DNA of 59,855 nucleotides from assembly GCA_007117695.1 (NCBI GenBank), contig SKFZ01000011.1, positions 1 through 59,855 of the forward strand. The letters are read 5' to 3'. Shown here piece after piece: positions 31,336-40,333 of the stretch (its first letter is position 1; every line of letters begins with the position of its first letter). Origin of the DNA: Bacilli bacterium (lineage in GTDB: Bacteria > Bacillota_I > Bacilli_A > RF39 > UBA660). The notes under the pieces were generated by a model, which had not been told where the DNA came from, searched no databases, and worked only from the letters and a program-made list of their open reading frames with translations. The position numbers were made by a program, and so were the translations under genes.

Positions 31336-32846
31336 AAACTTGACAGATACAATTGATTTGCTTCCTGCTGATCAAATGATCTATCAAATATCATCACATC
31401 ATCTAAAAAGCCTTGATACATATAATTACTCATATAACTTAATGACCACTGGCCGATTAATAACATCTCAGCATCAAAATCAACTTCCTTCGGTAATGTA
31501 GCGTTGTTATCATGCTTTCCATTAATATAAAAATCAACTTGATTTGAACTTTCAATATATGTAACTACTATGTGCTGCCATTCATTAAAGATCACTGATG
31601 AGTTACTTCTAGTGTCATTATATTCTCTGGTCCCATCTGTATAACCAACTGATAAAGTAATATTATCATTATGGAGGTTAACACCTAAGTTAGTTGTTTG
31701 ACTATGATTATGAAGCGTAACAAGACCTTGCAATCCAGTATTAACTTCTGGCTTCATCCAAAAAGCAAAAGTTTGATCCCCTGATAAATCTAATTCTAAA
31801 TCAGATCTAATATATTTATTCTGACCATCAAAATAATATGATCCTCTACCTAATTTACTATCCTCAACCCACTTAGGAGTATTATTTAAAATTAATGTTG
31901 AATTGAAAATTTCATTTACATTATTAACTATGGTGTCTTCTCTTACACCTTCAACAAAAGGTGTTGCTTTGTTTTTTTGTTCTAATTGAGGAGCACAAAT
32001 CCAAGTTCTACTATTCGGATCATTAATCGGTTCAGAACTATAAAATCTATAATTTATTCTAGTTGATTCACTATGCCCCGGATTAACAAAAGAATCCCAT
32101 TCTATTCTATGCCATCTCATATCATTTGGGACACTCTTGCTCTCACCCCAGACCCTTCCATCTTCTGATGAGTCAGCAGTAAAATAAGTCACATTAAAAT
32201 CGGAATCTCTAGTTCTAACGTATAGCGTAGGCGTATATGTTTCTGAAGCTTCTTTATTTGCATTTTCTACCGTTGCATATAAAACAGGGTCCTCACCATC
32301 TCTATCGAATCCGAATGAAGTAGTACCTTTGGGACATTCAAGTTCATCATACTTTATGTTATTCATAGCATTATGATTCCAACCAGCATCAAAATTATAA
32401 TTAGTAATAATGTTTTCGGTTGTCTCAGCAAAAGTATCAAAATTATAATAAAGGACTAGTCCGAACTGTTCTGATGAATTTACATCATTATTAACGCAAT
32501 CAGTTATAGGTAAAGTTGAATAGTTAATTTCTGATACTTTAGTGAAAATTACGTAACCACTACAAACATTTCCACCATGAGGGTTAACTACTTCATTTAA
32601 AAAATTCGCTTCCTTCAACTCTAAAAAACTCACCTCAAATGATTCTCCAATTTCCAAGTTAATGTCGTTTGAAAAAGTATTCAAATAATTTTCAGCCGCC
32701 CTAATTATGTTTTTATTGTTTTCTTTGTAAGCTGTGTTCCTTGAATCTAAAATTACATTATTAACTCTCGGGATTGCAATAAGTACGATAATCCCAAGAA
32801 TAATTATAACAGCCAACATTTCAACTAATGTAAAACCTTTTTTCAT
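31329..32846 (-). CDS. Prepilin-like protein with CBM-like and LamG (concanavalin-A-like) head
   Basis: MKKGFTLVEMLAVIIILGIIVLIAIPRVNNVI; APQLEQKNKATPFVEGVRED; FDGQNKYIRSDLELDLSGDQTFAFWMKPE...WQHIVVTYIESSNQVDFYINGK...GFLDDVMIFDRSF. Confidence 0.9.
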   Translation of the reverse strand: MKKGFTLVEMLAVIIILGIIVLIAIPRVNNVILDSRNTAYKENNKNIIRAAENYLNTFSNDINLEIGESFEVSFLELKEANFLNEVVNPHGGNVCSGYVIFTKVSEINYSTLPITDCVNNDVNSSEQFGLVLYYNFDTFAETTENIITNYNFDAGWNHNAMNNIKYDELECPKGTTSFGFDRDGEDPVLYATVENANKEASETYTPTLYVRTRDSDFNVTYFTADSSEDGRVWGESKSVPNDMRWHRIEWDSFVNPGHSESTRINYRFYSSEPINDPNSRTWICAPQLEQKNKATPFVEGVREDTIVNNVNEIFNSTLILNNTPKWVEDSKLGRGSYYFDGQNKYIRSDLELDLSGDQTFAFWMKPEVNTGLQGLVTLHNHSQTTNLGVNLHNDNITLSVGYTDGTREYNDTRSNSSVIFNEWQHIVVTYIESSNQVDFYINGKHDNNATLPKEVDFDAEMLLIGQWSLSYMSNYMYQGFLDDVMIFDRSFDQQEANQLYLSSLR

Positions 32847-32898
32847 AAGTCACCTTCTCTACTTTAATAATTTTATCACTTTAATAAATTATAGTAAA

Positions 32899-32932
32899 TA
32901 AAAAAGATAGAACCTTAATTTCTATCTACTAT
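32899..32932 (-). terminator. Terminator after sigma factor gene
   Basis: Minus strand AGATAGAAATTAAGGTTCTATCTTTTTT. Confidence 0.75.
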
Positions 32933-33526
32933 TTTTTGAACCTTCTTTTTAATCCTTTGAAGTGCGTTATCAACAGCTTTAGGCGATACATCTAACACTT
33001 CTGCAATTTCCTTATAATTAAATCCATCTACTTTCATACTAAATACTCTATATTCATAATCAGTAAGTTCATCATTTATTTTTTTTAAAAGTTTTTCTTT
33101 TTTTTCTTCTTGAATTAATAAATCTTCTGGATTGTTTTTATCATCTTTTAAAAGAAACTCAAATGGGTTACTCTCATCCCCTTCGCTAACATCAATTGCA
33201 ATAGCTTCATTTAAGTGTTTATGTTTTAATCTTTTAGTACTAACTATTAAAGATATCATTCTTCTTTCAATGCACGTTTTAGCATAAGTATAAAAAGAAG
33301 TGTCCTTGTTGTCTTTATATGTGTTTATCGCCTGATTAAGCCCAATCATTCCTTCTTGAATTAAATCATTGATGTCCACACCAACATTTTTACATGTTAT
33401 AGACATTTTGTTTGCAAGTGTTTTAATTAATGGATCATATTTTTCAAAAATTATTTCTTTAGAAACTTCATCGTTTTCATAAATATATGACAATATTTCC
33501 TTATCATTTAAGTCTTTGTAATCCAT
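32915..33526 (-). CDS. sigH: RNA polymerase sigma factor, SigH-like
   Basis: DINDLIQEGMIGLNQAINTY...SFYTYAKTCIERRM...NYKEIAEVLDVSPKAVDNALQRIKKK; located downstream of rlmB as in Bacillus. Confidence 0.85.
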   Translation of the reverse strand: MDYKDLNDKEILSYIYENDEVSKEIIFEKYDPLIKTLANKMSITCKNVGVDINDLIQEGMIGLNQAINTYKDNKDTSFYTYAKTCIERRMISLIVSTKRLKHKHLNEAIAIDVSEGDESNPFEFLLKDDKNNPEDLLIQEEKKEKLLKKINDELTDYEYRVFSMKVDGFNYKEIAEVLDVSPKAVDNALQRIKKKVQKIVDRN

Positions 33527-33534
33527 ATAATCAC

Positions 33535-34224
33535 CTACCTTCTTTGCTTAATAGCTTCAAACAAAATAATGCCGGCTGCAACAGACGCATTCAAACTATT
33601 AATTTGTCCTTCTAGTTTGATGGTTGCTATAAAATCAGACTCTTTTTTAACAAGCCTGCTTATACCACTACCTTCGCTCCCAATAACAATAGCAATATTA
33701 CCTTTGTAATCTATTTCATCGTGAGATTTCCCATCTAAGTCAGTTGCAACAATCCAGTATCCTTTGTCCTTTAGTTCGTTCATAGCACTAACAATGTTAG
33801 TTACTAATATTATATTTACCCTATCTAAAGCACCAGCGCTTGTCTTCATGACAGTACTAGTTATTCTAACACTTCTATTTTTAGGAATAATTATATTTTT
33901 TATACCGGCTGCTTCACATGTTCTGATTATTGCACCAAAATTATGAGGATCCTCAATATGGTCTAGTATTACTACTAGTTCTCCTTCTTTAATAACACTC
34001 ATATTTTTATAATCATAATCTTTAATATCAATAATTATACCTTGATTATTTTTCATATCAAATTCTTCAAATTCTTTTTTACTTAAAAAATATACTTCAA
34101 GTTTAAAATTTTTAATATCAGAAATTATTTTTTTATCATTAAACTCTTTTAAAAGATATACTTTATTAATTTTATCTGGATTTTTAACTATTTCCTTAAA
34201 TACATTTTTCCCACAAACTAACAT
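33535..34224 (-). CDS. rlmB: 23S rRNA (guanosine-2'-O-)-methyltransferase RlmB (TrmH family)
   Basis: LDHIEDPHNFGAIIRTCEAAG...VIGSEGSGISRLV...SLNASVAAGI. Confidence 0.93.
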   Translation of the reverse strand: MLVCGKNVFKEIVKNPDKINKVYLLKEFNDKKIISDIKNFKLEVYFLSKKEFEEFDMKNNQGIIIDIKDYDYKNMSVIKEGELVVILDHIEDPHNFGAIIRTCEAAGIKNIIIPKNRSVRITSTVMKTSAGALDRVNIILVTNIVSAMNELKDKGYWIVATDLDGKSHDEIDYKGNIAIVIGSEGSGISRLVKKESDFIATIKLEGQINSLNASVAAGIILFEAIKQRR

Positions 34225-34598
34225 AAATTACCTCCTAAAATATGATTCATTAATTCATCAATTCTTTCTTTCTTGTTTTCTAAATATAAATATCCGATCA
34301 AAGCTTCTAATCCAGTCGCATGCTTATATGTTAAAACATCGGTATTTTTTGGATTACTTTTGCCTTTATGATTTCTCGCTCTTTTAACTACGCTTATTTC
34401 ATCTTCACTCAATATATCATTATTAATTAATAAAAGAAGAAACTTTGCTTGAGCCTTGGCACTAACATAGTTAATAGCTTCTTTTGATAATAAATTAACT
34501 TTAACAATCCCATCTTTTATTAACTTTTCCCTAACATAAAGTTCATAAATGGAGTCACCTAAGTATGCTAAAGTTAAAACATTTATATTACTACTCAT
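34218..34598 (-). CDS. mrnC: Mini-ribonuclease III
   Basis: LTLAYLGDSIYELYVRE...RARNHK...TGLEALIGYLYL. Confidence 0.94.
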   Translation of the reverse strand: MSSNINVLTLAYLGDSIYELYVREKLIKDGIVKVNLLSKEAINYVSAKAQAKFLLLLINNDILSEDEISVVKRARNHKGKSNPKNTDVLTYKHATGLEALIGYLYLENKKERIDELMNHILGGNLC

Positions 34599-35442
34599 TG
34601 GCGAGCCTATCAAAAGTAATGTTTTTGATATTACCACTTTTTAAGTCATTTATTAAAATGTTATAAACCTTTTCATAGTCTACGACTCCGCCTTTTACTA
34701 AACAACCTCTTTTTTCACCTATTTTATCAAGCATTTCAATAACATCACTACTAGCATCGATGCTATATCTTTCTTGCAAACGGTTTGGATAATATTTTGC
34801 CAAAGTATTTAATATATATATTGCAACATCAGATATTGGTAAAACCTCTTCTTTAATTGCTGTTAAACTAGCTAAGTTTAAGGCCTCTTCTTCGGTCTCA
34901 ATCTTAGGCCATAAAATACCAGGCGAATCTAATAATTCATAATCATTATTAATTCTTATCCACTCTAACCCTTTAGTAACTCCAGGTTTATTACCTGTTT
35001 TAGTAACGTTTTTTGAAACAAGTCTATTAATCAAAGTAGACTTACCAACATTTGGGATTCCAACTATTAATACTCTAGTTTTCTTTGGTTTTAAACCCTT
35101 TTTTTCCCTCTTTAAGTTAGCCTCACTCATTAAATTATTTGTTTTTTCTAAAATTACATTTTTATTAACCTTTTTTGATATGTCCATAGGTAAAACAACA
35201 TAACCTTTTTGCCTATAATACTCAACCCATTTATCAGTTATGCTTTTATCACATAAATCATATTTAGTCATTATCATTAATTTAGGTTTATTTCTAGTAT
35301 ATTTATCTAAATCTTTTATTTTAGATGAATAAGGCATTCTAGCATCAACAACTTCAAAAATCACATCTATTAAACTTAGTTTTTCTAAAATTAAACGCTT
35401 AGTTTTAGCCATATGTCCTGGATACCAATTTATTTCAGCCAT
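34591..35442 (-). CDS. rbgA: Ribosome biogenesis GTPase RbgA (YlqF)
   Basis: INWYPGHMAKTKR; circularly permuted GTPase motifs, VGIPNVGKSTLINRLV. Confidence 0.96.
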   Translation of the reverse strand: MAEINWYPGHMAKTKRLILEKLSLIDVIFEVVDARMPYSSKIKDLDKYTRNKPKLMIMTKYDLCDKSITDKWVEYYRQKGYVVLPMDISKKVNKNVILEKTNNLMSEANLKREKKGLKPKKTRVLIVGIPNVGKSTLINRLVSKNVTKTGNKPGVTKGLEWIRINNDYELLDSPGILWPKIETEEEALNLASLTAIKEEVLPISDVAIYILNTLAKYYPNRLQERYSIDASSDVIEMLDKIGEKRGCLVKGGVVDYEKVYNILINDLKSGNIKNITFDRLANE

Positions 35443-35474
35443 AATATCACTTCCAATCTCAATAATTATAACAT

Positions 35475-35512
35475 AAAAAAAGCCAATAACAAAAAGCTAT
35501 CGACTTATTTTA
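35475..35512 (-). terminator. Terminator after prepilin 35516-35890
   Basis: Minus strand AGTCGATAGCTTTTTGTTATTGGCTTTTTTT. Confidence 0.6.
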
Positions 35513-35515
35513 AAA

Positions 35516-35890
35516 CTATGGTGTTTGATAACTAGCCCCGCAATTTAAAAATGGTTCATATTTAATAATACCCTCTTCATATAAAACATCTACATGACCA
35601 GTACATGGCATGTTATCATTTCTACTATCTTTTATTTCACTAATGTAACCATAATCTATAAGAATTTCTAAATCGATAGTAACAACATCAGTCTCTTCAT
35701 CAGGTAAAACTATATCTTCTGTCAAAGCATAATTTCTTGCAGCACGCTCCATCGTCTTTTCATGATTTTCATAAATACTTACTCTACTATCACTAACTAT
35801 TCTATTAGAAATAGTAGTAGTAATTAATGCAATAATCCCAATAATTATTATTACTCCAAGCAACTCAACTAGCGTAAACCCCTTTTTCAT
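35516..35890 (-). CDS. Prepilin-like protein
   Basis: MKKGFTLVELLGVIIIIGIIALITTTISNRIV. Confidence 0.88.
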   Translation of the reverse strand: MKKGFTLVELLGVIIIIGIIALITTTISNRIVSDSRVSIYENHEKTMERAARNYALTEDIVLPDEETDVVTIDLEILIDYGYISEIKDSRNDNMPCTGHVDVLYEEGIIKYEPFLNCGASYQTP

Positions 35891-35929
35891 ATTATCACCT
35901 AGTAAAAGTATATCACAAAAAAAGCAAGA

Positions 35930-35960
35930 AAAAAACAAACTTAAATTAAGTTTGCTTTTC
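35930..35960 (-). terminator. Terminator after prepilin 35973-36353
   Basis: Minus strand AAGCAAACTTAATTTAAGTTTGTTTTTTTC. Confidence 0.75.
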
Positions 35961-35972
35961 TAGATAACATTA

Positions 35973-36353
35973 CTAATCTTCGCATGCTTCTTGATGATCG
36001 TTCATTCTTCCGCTGCTCTCACGCTGGAATCCGAAACCATTAACACAAAATTCTGCATCCGCATCAATTTCACCATCAGTGATAGGAACATTCATTTTAT
36101 CAGGTGCTGTACCTTGAATGTCAATGTTGCTGTTTTCATCGTAAACTGCTGGTATTTCTTCTTGAGCCAGAATTTTTAAAGCAACGTCATGCTCAATAGC
36201 TTTAACTGTACCATAAGCAGCATTTCTTGCAGAACCTTTTCTAGCCTCCTCAATCGAGTTCATTACAACCGGAGTTGCAATTAATGCGATTACAGCTAAA
36301 ATTACGATTACAGCTAATAATTCGATTAATGTAAAACCTTTATTATTTTTCAT
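35973..36353 (-). CDS. Prepilin-like protein (tandem paralog)
   Basis: MKNNKGFTLIELLAVIVILAVIALIATPVVMNSIEEARKGSARNAAYG. Confidence 0.9.
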   Translation of the reverse strand: MKNNKGFTLIELLAVIVILAVIALIATPVVMNSIEEARKGSARNAAYGTVKAIEHDVALKILAQEEIPAVYDENSNIDIQGTAPDKMNVPITDGEIDADAEFCVNGFGFQRESSGRMNDHQEACED

Positions 36354-36470
36354 TCTTTTCTTACCCCTTTCTATTATATAATATATCATACTATGTGATA
36401 TAAAATCAATATGTTTTGTACTCATTTACACAAAACAATCAATTTGACTTAGAATTTTACACTTATAAGA

Positions 36471-36902
36471 TTATGGAGTTTCACAATAATCATCGTCATC
36501 TTCGTGATCTACTCTAAAATCTCCACCTGATTGAAGTGCTGCAGAATATTCATCAATACACATTCCGCCACCACTAATTTCGTTGTTAGTGAATTCTAAT
36601 CTTAAAATTGATGGAATAGTTCCTTGAATATCAAAACTATCATCAAATTCTTCAATACCTTCATAATTGTAAATGTCGGCATTTTCTTCGCCATGGATCT
36701 GAAAATCCGGCTCTTCTAATACTCTTATAGCAATATCATGTTCAACTGATTTAACAACTCCATAAGCTGTGTTTCTCGCAGAACCTCTTCTTGCCTCCTC
36801 GATTGAATTCATTACAACTGGTGTTGCAATTAATGCGATTACTGCTAGTATTACTATTACTGCTAGTAATTCGATTAATGTGAAACCTTTTTGGTTTTTC
36901 AT
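36471..36902 (-). CDS. Prepilin-like protein (tandem paralog)
   Basis: MKNQKGFTLIELLAVIVILAVIALIATPVVMNSIEEARRGSARNTAYG. Confidence 0.9.
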   Translation of the reverse strand: MKNQKGFTLIELLAVIVILAVIALIATPVVMNSIEEARRGSARNTAYGVVKSVEHDIAIRVLEEPDFQIHGEENADIYNYEGIEEFDDSFDIQGTIPSILRLEFTNNEISGGGMCIDEYSAALQSGGDFRVDHEDDDDYCETP

Positions 36903-36986
36903 TATTCTAATACCCCCTTCTATAATACAATGCTAACAAATATAAAAAGAGGTTTCAAGGGTGAGAAAAAATTTATACACTGTTTG

Positions 36987-37490
36987 TCACTTTAATTTTC
37001 CAAACCCATTTAACGGATATATTCTAAAACTAGTTCTACCTATAATTTCACTATCATTTACAAGGCCTATCGTCCTACTGTCAAGAGAATTATCTCTATT
37101 ATCACCTAATACAAAATAATAATTGTCCGGTATTGTTTCATGGCCTAGTAAATCAATTGAATAATTACCAGTAGCCCCGAAATTAAAAATATCATCGACT
37201 GAGTCAGAATTGACATATAAACTATCATTTTCATATTCGATGTGTTCACCCGGTAGTCCGATAATTCTTTTTACAAGTTTTTGGCCATCAGTGTCGACAA
37301 CAACAATATCAAATCTATTTAAATTTCTGTATCTTTTATTCAATAATAATACTTCACCATCATTTAATGTCGGCTCCATTGATATGCCATTTACTCTAAC
37401 AGGTGTAACTATTAAAGTTCTAATTAGTACTACCACTATAAAAACTATTACATATGGATATACAGTTTTTAAAATTTTCATATACATCAC
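36987..37490 (-). CDS. lepB: Signal peptidase I
   Basis: VNGISMEPTLNDGEVLLLNK...RFDIVVVDTDGQKLVKRIIGLPGEHI...FVLGDNRDNSLDSR. Confidence 0.97.
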   Translation of the reverse strand: MMYMKILKTVYPYVIVFIVVVLIRTLIVTPVRVNGISMEPTLNDGEVLLLNKRYRNLNRFDIVVVDTDGQKLVKRIIGLPGEHIEYENDSLYVNSDSVDDIFNFGATGNYSIDLLGHETIPDNYYFVLGDNRDNSLDSRTIGLVNDSEIIGRTSFRIYPLNGFGKLK

Positions 37491-37495
37491 CTATA

Positions 37496-37527
37496 TAAAA
37501 AATAAGACTAAATTTAGTCTTATTTTT
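37496..37527. terminator. Symmetric A/T-flanked terminator overlapping rplS stop codon
   Basis: AAAAAATAAGACTAAATTTAGTCTTATTTTT. Confidence 0.8.
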
Positions 37528-37864
37528 CTTGTCTTTCTTTTATTTTCGGCTGTTTAACTAAATCTCTAATATAATTTAATTTAGCTCTTCTTACTTTACC
37601 TTTTCTTAAAACAGTAATTGAGTCAATTTTTGGTGAATTCATTGGAATAGTTCTTTCTACACCAACTCCTCCTGAAACTTTTCTAACTGTAAAAGTTTGA
37701 CTTACACCACCACTTTGAATCGCCATTACTAGCCCTTCAAATGCCTGGATTCTTTCTCTAGTACCTTCCTTAACTTTAAGATCTACTCTAATAGTATCTC
37801 CTACTCTAAATTCAGGTAAGTCTGTTCTAATTTGATCTTTAGTAATTTTACTTATCAAATCCAC
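37520..37864 (-). CDS. rplS: 50S ribosomal protein L19
   Basis: 114 aa; [25 protein letters not shown]. Confidence 0.98.
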   Translation of the reverse strand: MDLISKITKDQIRTDLPEFRVGDTIRVDLKVKEGTRERIQAFEGLVMAIQSGGVSQTFTVRKVSGGVGVERTIPMNSPKIDSITVLRKGKVRRAKLNYIRDLVKQPKIKERQEK

Positions 37865-37865
37865 A

Positions 37866-37935
37866 ATGTCACTCTCCTTTTCTTTAAACTTTGATCTTGA
37901 ACATATTTTCAGCGGATCAAGTAGACGATATTAAT
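37866..37935 (-). promoter_or_regulatory. Candidate L19 leader / 5' UTR regulatory element
   Basis: Minus strand ATCGTCTACTTGATCCGCTGAAAATATGTTCAAGATCAAAG upstream of rplS. Confidence 0.4.
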
Positions 37936-37964
37936 TTTAGCACATTTAACTAGTTTGTGCAATA

Positions 37965-38357
37965 TCATTTTGTTTTAAAAGTATTTGTTTTTTCAATCTT
38001 TTTTATAAGTTCATCTATTTGAGCTAGAATTGAATCAAAACTATCTTTAGTAAGGATTTTTCCATGCTTTTCTAAGAGTTCTTTTTTCAAAATATAAGCA
38101 TTATTAAAAATGTCTTTTGCTTGGCCACCTTCTGTTTCATCTGCTTCTTCATTTATTTCCTTTAATTTCAAATATGTTTTCTTAATTATAATATTACTTG
38201 CAAGATCTTTGCTATAAATAGTTACCTTGGAAATACTAGATTGCTTTTTCGCCCTCTTCTTTGGGAAAAAACTATAACCGATACCTTTTTTTAAAGTTCC
38301 TGAAATCGCAATTTGAAGAGGAACTTTTTTAATTAATGAATAACTACTTCTTTTCAA
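37965..38357 (-). CDS. Hypothetical protein between trmD and rplS
   Basis: 130 aa basic N-terminus, helical C-terminus; 4 nt from trmD. Confidence 0.6.
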   Translation of the reverse strand: MKRSSYSLIKKVPLQIAISGTLKKGIGYSFFPKKRAKKQSSISKVTIYSKDLASNIIIKKTYLKLKEINEEADETEGGQAKDIFNNAYILKKELLEKHGKILTKDSFDSILAQIDELIKKIEKTNTFKTK

Positions 38358-38361
38358 AAAA

Positions 38362-39030
38362 TCAACTCTTTTCTAACAAGTCTGGTCTTTTTTCTTTAGT
38401 TTTCAAAACCCTTTGTTCATCACGCCACTTTTTAACATTTTCGTGATGTCCAGAATACAAAACTTCTGGAACGACTTTTCCTCTAAAATTTTTAGGTTTT
38501 GTATAAACTGGGTAATCAAGTAAATTATCATTAAAAGTTTCACTCTTAATTGACTCCTCACTTATAACACCTGGAATTAACCTTGCGACACTATCTACTA
38601 TAACCATCGAAGCAACTTCACCACCAGTTAATATATAGTCCCCAATACTAATTTCTATATCTACAATATCCAAAATTCTTTCATCAAAGCCTTCGTAATG
38701 ACCACATATTATTATTAAATGCTTTTCTTCTTTTAATTCAACAGCTTTTTTTTGATTATAAGTTTTTCCTTGCGGTGTCATTAAAATAACTTTTGAATCT
38801 TTTGAAATAAGTGATTCGACTGCTAAATAAATTGGCTCTGGCATCAAAACCATACCGCCACCACCGCCGAACTGATAATCATCAACCTTTTTATGCTTGT
38901 CTTTAGAAAATTCTCTAAAGTCAACTAAATTAACTTCTATCTTTTTATTTTCTATTGCCCTTTTAATAATCGATGTATTTAAAAACCCTTCAAACATTTC
39001 AGGGAAAATTGTTAAAATATCAATCTTCAT
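38362..39030 (-). CDS. trmD: tRNA (guanine37-N1)-methyltransferase
   Basis: DYQFGGGGGMVLMPEPI...ICGHYEGFDERI...SIGDYILTGGEVA. Confidence 0.98.
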   Translation of the reverse strand: MKIDILTIFPEMFEGFLNTSIIKRAIENKKIEVNLVDFREFSKDKHKKVDDYQFGGGGGMVLMPEPIYLAVESLISKDSKVILMTPQGKTYNQKKAVELKEEKHLIIICGHYEGFDERILDIVDIEISIGDYILTGGEVASMVIVDSVARLIPGVISEESIKSETFNDNLLDYPVYTKPKNFRGKVVPEVLYSGHHENVKKWRDEQRVLKTKEKRPDLLEKS

Positions 39031-39511
39031 TTAAAAACACCTCTACTGATTGCAAATGAATTTCATTGTTTTTAACATCAACTTTCAAAATGTATTCATC
39101 AACATAAGGTACCAAAAACGTTTTTTTAGCTTCAATTTCTAATATATCATGTGCTTGACTAAGTAAAATATCTTTAACAACACCTATTTGTTTGTTTTCG
39201 AAATAAACGTCCATATTTACTAAGTCTTCTCTTAAAACTTCATCTCCAAAAATTTCTTCTTTATTGAAGTATACCTTTTTTCCTTTATACATTAAAATAT
39301 CATTTATGTTATCAATTCCTTCAAAAGTAAACATATCGAACTTTTTATGTGGACGATAACTTCTTATAGTAAATTCTTTTTTTTCATCACCAATGTAAAT
39401 TTTTGTTTTCGGCTTAAACATTTTATCTTTTAACTCAAAGTTAGATAAAACTCTAACTTCACCTCTAATACCGTGAGTATTAACTAACTTTCCAACATAT
39501 ACATATCCCAT
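39020..39511 (-). CDS. rimM: Ribosome maturation factor RimM
   Basis: MGYVYVGKLVNTHGIRGEVRV; adjacent to trmD. Confidence 0.95.
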   Translation of the reverse strand: MGYVYVGKLVNTHGIRGEVRVLSNFELKDKMFKPKTKIYIGDEKKEFTIRSYRPHKKFDMFTFEGIDNINDILMYKGKKVYFNKEEIFGDEVLREDLVNMDVYFENKQIGVVKDILLSQAHDILEIEAKKTFLVPYVDEYILKVDVKNNEIHLQSVEVFLNED

Positions 39512-39515
39512 ATTA

Positions 39516-40253
39516 CTACCCATTTAACTCATACATAAGTATGCTTGCAGCCACACCTACATTAAGGCTTTCAGAATCTGGGTCTGTTGGTATAAAAATA
39601 TGTTTATCACATATATCTAACAATTCTTTTTTAACACCACGGCCTTCATTACCAACAATTATTGCAAACTTGTCTGGTTTATCTACAAACTTAACATCGG
39701 TTCCTGAATCTACTTTTGTTCCAAGTAATTTATATCCGTCTTCTTTCATCTCACATATTTCTTCTGTAATAACCATATCTACTATATTGATATGAAAGAA
39801 AGCACCTTGTGTCGCACGAATTACTTTTTCATTATAAACATCAACACTATCTTCAGAAATAACTACAGAATCATAATTAAGAGCCAATGCACTTCTAATA
39901 ATAGTTCCTAAGTTTCCAGGATCTTGAATCGCATCGGCAATTAAAACTTTAGTTCCCAAATCTTCCTTAGGTTTTTTCTTATTGCAAACAGCTAAAAATT
40001 TTGATGGAGACTCTAATTTACTCAAATACTTCATAACTTCTTTAGTCACAATTAATTTGGGTTTATCAACGTTAATATATGACCCTTCTTCAATAACTAA
40101 ATAATCTATAAGGCCAGCTTTACTAGCTTCTTCAACTAAATGCTCAGTTTCCACAATGAACTTTCCATGAATGTTTCTATACTTTGGCTTGTGTAACCTC
40201 TTAATTTCTTTTATTTTTTCATTATCTTTCGATGAATAAATCATACAAATCAC
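39516..40253 (-). CDS. TrmH/SpoU family RNA methyltransferase
   Basis: IADAIQDPGNLGTIIRSALAL...IVGNEGRGVKKE...SLNVGVAASILMYE. Confidence 0.93.
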   Translation of the reverse strand: MICMIYSSKDNEKIKEIKRLHKPKYRNIHGKFIVETEHLVEEASKAGLIDYLVIEEGSYINVDKPKLIVTKEVMKYLSKLESPSKFLAVCNKKKPKEDLGTKVLIADAIQDPGNLGTIIRSALALNYDSVVISEDSVDVYNEKVIRATQGAFFHINIVDMVITEEICEMKEDGYKLLGTKVDSGTDVKFVDKPDKFAIIVGNEGRGVKKELLDICDKHIFIPTDPDSESLNVGVAASILMYELNG

Positions 40254-40296
40254 CTCTTAATTTATTTTATCAAAATAATAGTACATAGTCCATTGA

Positions 40297-40326
40297 AAAA
40301 AGTATTGATTTATAAATCAATACTTT
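40297..40326 (-). terminator. Hairpin terminator after glyQS; copy 1 of an exact 30-bp repeat
   Basis: AAAAAGTATTGATTTATAAATCAATACTTT; 22-bp perfect palindrome. Confidence 0.75.
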
Positions 40327-40333
40327 AATCTTT

